Of a DNA stretch of 64,000 nt, positions 58,906 to 64,000 are shown piece by piece. The position numbers and the translations under genes were made by a program. Within the stretch, counting starts at the first letter, position 1. Each line of letters starts with the position of its first letter. Where the stretch lies: positions 21,391-85,390 of the forward strand of contig CAZXCU010000021.1 in assembly GCA_964639245.1 (NCBI GenBank), written 5' to 3'. The notes under the pieces are model-generated. The model was not told the DNA's origin. It saw nothing but the letters and a program-made list of their open reading frames with translations, and ran no database searches. This stretch comes from SB15 sp964639245. GTDB lineage: Bacteria; Chloroflexota; Anaerolineae; Aggregatilineales; J027.

Positions 58906-59121
58906 TCAACTCGATTCCGAACTTTTGCCCTGTTTGTTCAGGTGCTTGGTCTGGATGTTCGCCACCACTTTAATGAAGGCTGAGAACCCATCCACGATCT
59001 CTCGTTCCATGTAGTCGGTTCCCAGCCGCTGACAGACCTGCCGCGCAAAAGCATCGACTGCTTCAGGGGCAGGGGGGGAGTATAACACGGGTGGTGGGTC
59101 GGGTGGGTTTTCATCACGCAT
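58906..59121 (-). CDS. 71-aa hypothetical protein upstream of the recombinase
   Basis: ATG at 59121 behind GAGGA. A Pro-rich start (PPDPPPVLYSPPAPE) is followed by an amphipathic helix region (VDAFARQVCQRLGTDYMEREIVDGFSAFIKVVANIQ) and a Lys/Ser-rich end. It is the first gene reading leftward from the control region and should be co-transcribed with the recombinase. A recombination directionality factor would suit this place and size, but no sequence feature proves it. A LexA-type box stands 42 bp before its start. Confidence 0.55.
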   Translation of the reverse strand: MRDENPPDPPPVLYSPPAPEAVDAFARQVCQRLGTDYMEREIVDGFSAFIKVVANIQTKHLNKQGKSSESS

Positions 59122-59162
59122 GGTGCAGTCCTCGCAAAATACTTTTGTTACTTCACTGGCAT

Positions 59163-59178
59163 CAGAACTTTTGTTCTG
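59163..59178. promoter_or_regulatory. LexA-type operator box 1 (recombinase side)
   Basis: CAGAACTTTTGTTCTG is a 16-bp palindrome with the GAAC-N4-GTTC core of Gram-positive-type LexA boxes. It is the exact reverse complement of box 2 at 59366-59381. It stands 42 bp upstream of the start codon of the leftward 71-aa/recombinase operon. Confidence 0.7.
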
Positions 59179-59231
59179 TACCTCTCTTTCTTTACGATAC
59201 CACAGGAGTGATGCTTCGCTGGTGTATCAAA

Positions 59232-59252
59232 ATTTGTCATGCTGTGACAAAT
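59232..59252. promoter_or_regulatory. TTTGTCA palindrome in the divergent control region
   Basis: ATTTGTCA-TGCTG-TGACAAAT has perfect 8-bp arms. The same half-site TTTGTCA flanks LexA box 2. Its TGTCA core matches the GACA arrays elsewhere in the element, so it may be the site of a second element-coded regulator. Confidence 0.55.
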
Positions 59253-59329
59253 ATTTTGCATTTTTTTGCATCTTAACATTCCATTAACCGTCTCCTACCG
59301 AAACTATATCCATTTTTCGTTTTTCTTTA

Positions 59330-59359
59330 TTGGCGTGTTTTTCAGCTTTTCCCTACAAT
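59330..59359 (+). promoter_or_regulatory. promoter of the pseudo-receiver/LexA-like operon
   Basis: TTGGCG (59330-59335) and TACAAT (59354-59359) with an 18-bp spacer look like a sigma70-type promoter. The 32-bp palindromic operator begins on the last bases of the -10 box and covers the transcription start. Confidence 0.6.
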
Positions 59360-59389
59360 GACAAACAGAACAAAAGTTCTGTTTGTCAT
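59358..59389. promoter_or_regulatory. nested 32-bp operator: LexA-type box 2 flanked by TTTGTCA half-sites
   Basis: ATGACAAACAGAAC-AAAA-GTTCTGTTTGTCAT has perfect 14-bp arms. The core CAGAACAAAAGTTCTG (59366-59381) is a GAAC-N4-GTTC LexA-type box identical to box 1 on the other strand. The outer ATGACAAA/TTTGTCAT repeats the half-sites of the 59232-59252 palindrome. Two proteins could therefore compete for or share this site. Confidence 0.75.
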
Positions 59390-59421
59390 CATTCTGTGTT
59401 GAGTATGATAAGGAGAAGCGT

Positions 59422-60057
59422 ATGACCACCACCTTGGCGGTTGTGGATGCCGCCGAAATCATCCGCATTGGCATCCGAGAAATTGTGTCATCATCTGATA
59501 AAGTGAAGTTAGTGGGGGAATTTACCCGACTGGAAGACGTGGATGGGTTCTTGCAAACCACTCCTGTCAATGTACTGGTGCTGGGCAGCACCCACACCTA
59601 TCCCAAGCTGGTACAAGACCTGAGCAGACTGCGCCAGCAGACTCCTGAATTGAAAATCCTGCTGCTGGCAAACAGCTTTAGTGCTGAACAGGTTGAGGAA
59701 TTATCCAACTTGGGCGCACTGGGTTTCATCTGCAAAGATGAGCAGCTTGCCGATACCCTGCTGTTCGCTATCCGTCCTGTCGCCCGCGGCGAGTTATTCA
59801 TTTCGCCGCGAGTCGCCAGTGTGCTAATCAAAACCAATCAGGAAGATGAGACTACCCCCTTGAATCCCCGTCAAATGAAGGTGATTCACTACATGGCGCA
59901 GTATATGACTCCGCAGGAAATCGCCATACAAATGCAGACTTCCGCCTCCTCCATCTACAGCTTGCAGCACCGCATTCGACAGGTGTTGGGAGTAAAAACC
60001 ACCGGGCAAATCCTCATCCAAGCCATGAAACGCGGCTGGATTGGGCAGGAAGAGTGA
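59422..60057 (+). CDS. LuxR-type regulator with degenerate (pseudo-)receiver domain
   Basis: 211 residues from the ATG at 59422 (AAGGAG upstream). Residues 1-120 follow a response-regulator receiver (TLAVVDAAEIIRIGIREIV, then KILLLANSFSAEQVEELSNLGALGFICKDE). However, the strand that should end in the phosphorylated Asp reads VNVLVLGSTHTYP, with Gly in its place, so it cannot be switched by normal phosphorylation. Residues 145-211 are a LuxR/NarL HTH (LNPRQMKVIHYMAQYMTPQEIAIQMQTSASSIYSLQHRIRQVLGV). It leads an operon with the LexA-like gene, and its promoter is covered by the nested operator. It may sense another signal or act constitutively. Confidence 0.8.
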   Translation: MTTTLAVVDAAEIIRIGIREIVSSSDKVKLVGEFTRLEDVDGFLQTTPVNVLVLGSTHTYPKLVQDLSRLRQQTPELKILLLANSFSAEQVEELSNLGALGFICKDEQLADTLLFAIRPVARGELFISPRVASVLIKTNQEDETTPLNPRQMKVIHYMAQYMTPQEIAIQMQTSASSIYSLQHRIRQVLGVKTTGQILIQAMKRGWIGQEE

Positions 60058-60065
60058 GGACACTG

Positions 60066-60713
60066 ATGGCAAAACGAACCAACCCCACACGTTATGATCA
60101 ACTGCATTCGCAGCAGAAGCTCATTTTCGATTTCATCAAAGCCATGATGCAGCAGCACCACTATAGTCCTACGCTGCGGGAGATTATGGCGGTGCTTAAA
60201 ATCAGTTCTACCTCTGTCACTGCTTATCATGTCAACCGCTTGGTAGCGGCAGGCTTCTTAGAAAAAGTCAAAGGTATTTCACGCGGACTGCGTATCCCAG
60301 ATCATCTGCTGGAAACACCCTCACCCGTCACTGTACCTGTGCTGAAAGAGGTGGTCACGGACTTTTCTGAGAGTGTGCCAAGCAATGGGCATGTGTATGA
60401 GATTCCGACGCAGTGGCTGGCAGGGAAGCCAATGGATGAAATCTACGCGCTGCGGGTCAATACCCACTTGATGTATGACGCAATGGTGAATGACGGGGAT
60501 GTGGTGGTGCTTCAGCGGCAGAATCGCCTTAATGATGGGGAGATTGGGGTGATTGTGCTGCCTGCCAAAAATGAAACACGCATCCGCAGATTAAAGTACG
60601 AAGGGGAATGGGTGTGTCTCGAACCGCTGATGTCAGTCATGCAGCCTTTAAGATGCAGGCGCGATGAGGTGCAGGTGGTGGGCAAAGTCTTGGGCTTAAT
60701 GCGGCAGTTTTGA
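60066..60713 (+). CDS. LexA-like repressor lacking the cleavage site and catalytic Ser/Lys
   Basis: 215 residues from the ATG at 60066 (GAGG upstream). The N-terminal winged helix is LexA-like (SQQKLIFDFIKAMMQQHHYSPTLREIMAVLKISSTSVTAYHVNRLVAAGFLEK). The C-terminal domain keeps the S24/LexA fold (IYALRVN ... DGDVVVLQRQNRLNDGEIGVIVLP ... VVGKV). The catalytic GxSM segment reads NTHLMYDA (Ser replaced by Leu), the KRL motif reads IRRLKY (Lys replaced by Arg), and no Ala-Gly bond is found in the hinge (LKEVVTDFSESVP). Self-cleavage therefore seems impossible. The two GAAC-N4-GTTC boxes nearby are its likely targets, unless they serve the host LexA. Confidence 0.85.
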   Translation: MAKRTNPTRYDQLHSQQKLIFDFIKAMMQQHHYSPTLREIMAVLKISSTSVTAYHVNRLVAAGFLEKVKGISRGLRIPDHLLETPSPVTVPVLKEVVTDFSESVPSNGHVYEIPTQWLAGKPMDEIYALRVNTHLMYDAMVNDGDVVVLQRQNRLNDGEIGVIVLPAKNETRIRRLKYEGEWVCLEPLMSVMQPLRCRRDEVQVVGKVLGLMRQF

Positions 60714-60718
60714 GGGGT

Positions 60719-61387
60719 TTAAGGCTTTGCCGGGACTGCCGCCTTATCTTCAAACATCCCCTGAATGACTTCCAGCAAAGCCTCATTGTTTTCGACCCCG
60801 AAATGCTGGCGCAGCCGATACTGCCGCCGATAAATAATTTCAGGGCGCAGACCTGTGCGACCCACGATCTGCTGCACGCTCAAGCCTTCACCCATCAGCT
60901 TGAAGGTGCTGGATAAAGCTCTGGGCATATCCGTAAATAATCCCCGATACATGGTATAGCGGTCATATAAGCCCAAGATATGCGGGCTGAGGAAACGTTC
61001 GCCGCGCCGCGCCATATCTACCACCAATTTGAGGCTTTCCCCAAGCTGATCACCCAAAAACAGATAAGCCACAAAACCTTGTTCCAGACAGTGCAGTACA
61101 CGGAAGATATTGGGAGCCGCATCCACATAGATCAAGCCGCAGGCAGGCAGTTTGGCTTTGACCCGCCGTGCCACCACCTGCGGTTCATGGGGGAAGGTAT
61201 CATCCACAATGAGTGCCGTTGGTTTGGACAGCAGCAAATGCCGATCTATCTCCGCCAAGCCATCCTGCCACAGCGTATGCCCCACGGTTTCAACTTCATA
61301 AAAGCCGCTTAAATAGCCCCGAATAGCATCCCCATGTAAGGGATAACCTGTCGCGGCAATAACCAGCGGGTGTTTGACTGCATTCAT
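60719..61387 (-). CDS. response-regulator-like protein with LuxR-type C-terminus
   Basis: 222 residues, ATG behind AAGGAGGT. The receiver-like part (VIAATGYPLHGDAIRGYL, ALIVDDTFPHEP with an Asp in the expected strand, GLIYVDAAP, GFVAYLFLGDQL) is followed by an HTH with LuxR spacing (LMGEGLSVQQIVGRTGLRPEIIYRRQYRLRQHFGV). Same general architecture as the pseudo-receiver regulator, so the two may be diverged paralogues. It is convergent with the LexA-like gene, with only 5 bp between stops. A TTTGTCA half-site lies about 60 bp upstream of its start. No partner histidine kinase is in the window. Confidence 0.7.
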   Translation of the reverse strand: MNAVKHPLVIAATGYPLHGDAIRGYLSGFYEVETVGHTLWQDGLAEIDRHLLLSKPTALIVDDTFPHEPQVVARRVKAKLPACGLIYVDAAPNIFRVLHCLEQGFVAYLFLGDQLGESLKLVVDMARRGERFLSPHILGLYDRYTMYRGLFTDMPRALSSTFKLMGEGLSVQQIVGRTGLRPEIIYRRQYRLRQHFGVENNEALLEVIQGMFEDKAAVPAKP

Positions 61388-61531
61388 GCCTGTACCTCCT
61401 TAAACACCTTCATCGTGCGCGATAAAGCTATCTTCGGGAAGGCAAGAAATTTGTCAAAATTTCGCACTGTCCGGGCAGAGGTCAAAATGATAGCACAACA
61501 CTCCTACTCAGGATTGATGTGTATTTCTTGA

Positions 61532-62914
61532 TTATTTCTTTTGTTCCATAAGGATCGAAAATATTTGACTCACTTCAAGAGGGGTTATTGTACGTGGAAC
61601 ATTTTCAGTAGAAGGCACTTCTTCTACAAGTTTTACTACTCTCTTCTGATAGTCCTTTCTTTCCCAGCCAAGAGTAGCAATTTTCTCTTTGATAGATGAT
61701 CTACTTACTCTATCTAAGCTTGTATCGCGCTCCTCATCTGCTAATCGCTCTATCTGCTGATCCAACTCTCTAATCTGATCTTGAAATTCCGTTAATTCTT
61801 GCCAGAGGTTAAGCAGGTCCATATCGTAGGCTCTCCAATTTCTGTTAACAAAAAATATCCTATTTTCCCTCATACCCCTAAGTTCGTAGTGATGGGTTTG
61901 TCTATGAACTTGAGCAAAGCGATATGGTTCTGACAACTCGCGTAATACTTTGGGCATGATGTGTTCAGTAACTATGAAAATGGGTAACCGAACTTGATTT
62001 GCTAACCAGTTTTGTAAGTCATCAAAAGAATATGTTCCAAACAAATAGGTGGTTTTTTTATCTTTAGGATAGTCAGGATAATCAACCGCACAAGTAACTG
62101 CCAGTTGATCTAAAGTTCTGAGGCAGCCAGCTAATACAGCCTCATCTGGGACAAGCCAATAGGGTCCAGAATAGCTTTCCTGAGATACTTTGCCCTCATC
62201 AACTAGGGAAGCCGGAACCGTTTCTAATGCACGTTCGTTTTCAGAATTGCCCACTTCGCGCAAGCGGTTAAAGATGTGTGTCCGTTCCACCCCTTTGGGA
62301 ACAGATGAATTTGCTGCTAGATTTCGGAGATGTTCATCTTGGAGAAACCTAACTGCTGCAAGCATCAAGGATTTTAGCTCACCAAATCGAATGATGGTTT
62401 TGATTTCGGTTTCATACCTAGCCTTCAAGACCGCAACGAATTCATCTTCTTGCTCCTCAACAGGTTTGGCAACGAGAAGAGAAACTGTTGTTACAACCAT
62501 CAGCACCGCAAGAGCAACTACACCACCGGAGAACAGTAAAATCACCCCTGTCAGGCGATTTAGGTCTGGGGTCCAAAAAATCAGGATCGGCAGGAGAAAA
62601 GGAACAACTAAGCGAATTCTCTCTATAGATAACTTGAGCGATGTGGGGACGATTATTTTCTTGAGGATGTTTAGGCGGGAAATACGCACTACCCCAACCC
62701 AATCAATTTGGGTAACTGTGAGAATGCCTACAGCAGCAAAAACATAGATTTCAATTTGCTGTGGCTGGTCATACTCACTTTTCCAAGTAAGCACAAGCAA
62801 AAAGCCAGCCAGCACCACTCCTACAAACAATAAAGCGACCAGCAAAAGTCCTAACTTAAACCACTTATCCGCCTTGTTTAGTTCATGGATAATCCCTAAG
62901 ACTGCCAGAGACAA
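61532..62914 (-). CDS. 460-aa polytopic membrane protein with coiled-coil C-terminus
   Basis: Four hydrophobic segments (about 22-46, 52-72, 102-118, 121-147) are followed by a cytoplasmic domain of about 310 residues. That part contains a helical segment (about 165-250), an alpha/beta region (YLFGTYSFDDLQNWLANQVRLPIFIVTEH) and a coiled coil (LTEFQDQIRELDQQIERLADEERD). No known domain is recognised. AT-richer than the core. It overlaps the 87-residue membrane gene upstream by 19 bp, so the two are coupled. A membrane-bound effector or an exclusion protein is conceivable; no sequence proof. Confidence 0.65.
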   Translation of the reverse strand: MSLAVLGIIHELNKADKWFKLGLLLVALLFVGVVLAGFLLVLTWKSEYDQPQQIEIYVFAAVGILTVTQIDWVGVVRISRLNILKKIIVPTSLKLSIERIRLVVPFLLPILIFWTPDLNRLTGVILLFSGGVVALAVLMVVTTVSLLVAKPVEEQEDEFVAVLKARYETEIKTIIRFGELKSLMLAAVRFLQDEHLRNLAANSSVPKGVERTHIFNRLREVGNSENERALETVPASLVDEGKVSQESYSGPYWLVPDEAVLAGCLRTLDQLAVTCAVDYPDYPKDKKTTYLFGTYSFDDLQNWLANQVRLPIFIVTEHIMPKVLRELSEPYRFAQVHRQTHHYELRGMRENRIFFVNRNWRAYDMDLLNLWQELTEFQDQIRELDQQIERLADEERDTSLDRVSRSSIKEKIATLGWERKDYQKRVVKLVEEVPSTENVPRTITPLEVSQIFSILMEQKK

Positions 62915-63159
62915 GGCTGAAAGTTCGACACTTGAACCTGAGACAGCCGATATGAAATCTTTTGAGGGGAAATCTCAATGCGGAAAACCCATAGGATGAA
63001 GACAAACAGCAGCCATATGAGGAAAAAGCTGCCAGAAAAGATTCTATAGCCCTGTGCAGTTAGAAGGGGGCGACTGATGCGCGGCTGCTGGATGAAAATA
63101 AATCTAGGATTATCATCGCGTCTTTCGTTATCGTTATTGTTTCGGAAAAAATTAAACAT
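62896..63159 (-). CDS. 87-aa single-pass membrane protein
   Basis: A charged, Asn/Asp/Arg-rich N-terminus (FRNNNDNERRDDNPRF) is followed by one transmembrane helix (FFLIWLLFVFILWVF, about 46-60) and a short tail. Its end overlaps the 460-residue membrane protein by 19 bp and its start overlaps an upstream small frame by 8 bp. Function unknown. Confidence 0.55.
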   Translation of the reverse strand: MFNFFRNNNDNERRDDNPRFIFIQQPRISRPLLTAQGYRIFSGSFFLIWLLFVFILWVFRIEISPQKISYRLSQVQVSNFQPCLWQS

Positions 63160-63334
63160 TTAGTGTAGAGACTCTGGTTAAACCAATAAAGGTGGATGCC
63201 AAAATACCTAACCTCAATTGTAATCCACCCCTATCAGTTCGCAAGCAAATCGCTGCCTCAGCAACCAACCCGGCAATAACAATCAAGCTGCGTGTTCTAT
63301 GGGACAGAAGTAAGTGCAGCAGCAGTCGCAGCAT
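63152..63334 (-). CDS. possible 60-aa hydrophobic peptide (start uncertain)
   Basis: The frame fills the gap between two small membrane-protein genes, overlapping each (38 bp at the start, 8 bp at the end), with hydrophobic stretches (SLIVIAGLVAEAAICL). No ribosome-binding site precedes the ATG at 63334. A real but coupled gene or a spacer with chance coding are both possible. Confidence 0.3.
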   Translation of the reverse strand: MLRLLLHLLLSHRTRSLIVIAGLVAEAAICLRTDRGGLQLRLGILASTFIGLTRVSTLNV

Positions 63335-63575
63335 ACTGAGTTTCTACCGCCGCATGAGTAGCAAAGATCGGGACAGCCGCTGGGGTTGTCATAGTTCCTT
63401 GTTCATCGGAGGCAGCCGGGGTAAACCCCAAAAAGAGGGTTGGGGAAATAATGGGAGTCAGCGGCGGAAGCGGACGCGGCGGATGCCCACCTGTCGCCAG
63501 CATGACTGCGGCAGCTAAAGAACACAGCACTGCTAAAGCAATCACCAGCAGCAGAACAAAGCGTCTTTTTGTCAT
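63297..63575 (-). CDS. 92-aa exported or membrane-anchored protein
   Basis: ATG at 63575 behind AGAGGAGC. A basic start (MTKRRF) leads into one hydrophobic helix (LLLVIALAVLCSLAAAVML, about 8-27), then a Pro-rich extracytoplasmic stretch (PPRPLPPLTPIISPT) and an Ala/Thr-rich end. No family recognised. It is the first gene of the leftward membrane-protein run. Confidence 0.55.
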   Translation of the reverse strand: MTKRRFVLLLVIALAVLCSLAAAVMLATGGHPPRPLPPLTPIISPTLFLGFTPAASDEQGTMTTPAAVPIFATHAAVETQYAATAAALTSVP

Positions 63576-63710
63576 GGAAGCTCCTCTCGACCATATCAAT
63601 GACGGTGTAGGGTACAAGAGGGTAAAAAAAAGATTGTTCAATCAGTTGACAGATGGGTGTTTCTCGGAAGGTGGTGAGGGTTTCAGGCATCACCTGCCGC
63701 GTGGGTGGTG

Positions 63711-63874
63711 TCTGCTTTTGGGCGTGTTAAAGGGCATTGGCAGATGCTAACCCAGCGCGGCGACCCGTCAAGGGGTTCCGCCTCCGGCGCAATTTGCTTG
63801 CAAATTGCCCCAATTGACTGGTCGCTTAATCGCGCTGGGTTGCAAGCCAATGTATGCCCTTTAACAAAAGCAGA
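63711..63874. repeat. 164-bp imperfect long inverted repeat; flanks 63576-64000 otherwise empty
   Basis: Arms pair in blocks: TCTGCTTTTG (63711-63720) with CAAAAGCAGA (63865-63874), then TTAAAGGGCAT, TTGGC, AACCCAGCGCG and GCGACC with their complements on the right. The centre is the perfect palindrome GCAATTTGCT/TGCAAATTGC (63789-63808 core). Between 63576 and the window end no convincing gene is seen. The structure may be a recombination or transfer site, a MITE-like palindrome or a terminator. Confidence 0.6.
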
Positions 63875-64000
63875 ACCTCCCTTACGCCGCTACGGATGCC
63901 CGTGCAAAACTCACCGTCCTGACTCAGAGAATAGGCAGGCGGGTATTCTAGAGCGTGTTATGGACTTTCAAAGTAAAAAAGCCATACAGTGAACGAAGCG

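Noticed and set aside
59163..59389. Simple rho-independent terminators at the LexA-type palindromes
   Set aside because: They lie upstream of divergent starts, share an identical GAAC-N4-GTTC core and overlap a promoter, which fits operators rather than terminators.
63711..63874. Integron attC site
   Set aside because: The fold is attC-like, but the R'/R'' core triplets are not in the canonical context and no integrase or cassette pair is visible; kept only as a long inverted repeat.

Overview
This window looks like most of a conjugative mobile element (an ICE or a conjugative plasmid) from a bacterium. It carries a type IV secretion system (T4SS), a relaxase, a coupling protein, ParA/ParB, a primase-polymerase, topoisomerase I, a large serine recombinase and its own regulators, plus at least four separate blocks of defence-type cargo. 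No rRNA, tRNA or other host marker is visible, so the host is uncertain. Thr/Pro-rich low-complexity linkers in the exported proteins, a Gram-positive-type LexA operator (GAAC-N4-GTTC) and mid-range GC backbone genes fit Chloroflexota (Anaerolineae-like). That is an inference only.

Layout. 1-2.3 kb: tail of an operon with an E1/ThiF-like protein and a PP-loop (PAPS-reductase-like) ATPase, followed by a non-coding run of consecutive hairpins. 2.6-10.2 kb (minus strand): type III restriction-modification (Res, Mod) in an overlapping operon with a UvrD-type helicase-nuclease. 10.4-17.9 kb (plus strand, AT-rich): a four-gene cassette of STAS-GHKL ATPase, STAS-winged-helix protein, DinG-like helicase fused to a restriction-endonuclease-like domain, and an 844-residue protein that may be a remote PIWI/pPIWI-RE relative. 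18.1-21.9 kb: RHH accessory protein, small HxH relaxase, membrane peptide, VirD4 coupling ATPase and HU-like protein. 22.1-23.3 kb: an AT-rich HEPN/Toprim-associated nuclease gene.

23.3-46.1 kb (minus strand) is the long transfer operon: three large repeat-module proteins (one also carrying DUF488 and SLOG-like domains), topoisomerase I, a 57-residue protein, VirB4-, VirB3/PrgI-, VirB2- and VirB6-like proteins, and surface-exposed anchored proteins. It is interrupted at 35.1-39.6 kb by an AT-rich gene on the opposite strand. That gene encodes a 1488-residue protein with an APH/kinase-like N-terminus, a SAMD9-type GAGGTT P-loop, TPR-like repeats and a C-terminal OB-like domain. 46.3-48.0 kb is an intact IS1182-type insertion sequence with 17-bp terminal inverted repeats and a 6-bp target duplication. 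48.1-51.9 kb holds an HNH endonuclease, a BsuBI/PstI-type endonuclease with its N6-adenine methyltransferase, and a DUF2695 protein.

52.1-58.7 kb is the replication, partition and integration module. 58.9-61.4 kb is the control region: divergent promoters, two identical LexA-type operators on opposite strands, nested TTTGTCA palindromes, a pseudo-receiver/LuxR regulator, a LexA-like repressor lacking the cleavage site and catalytic Ser/Lys, and a second receiver-like regulator. 61.5-63.6 kb is a minus-strand run of small membrane proteins. The window ends in a 164-bp imperfect long inverted repeat.

How it may work together: the cleavage-defective LexA-like protein probably controls both its own operon and the recombinase operon through the two identical boxes, and so excision or transfer. 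Arrays of GACA at 8-9-bp spacing mark two other module boundaries. The defence blocks (type III R-M with helicase, the STAS/helicase/PIWI-like cassette, the SAMD9-like kinase-NTPase, the PstI-like R-M with HNH, and the HEPN/Toprim nuclease) sit between core modules, with AT-richer composition and often reversed orientation, as expected of recently acquired cargo.
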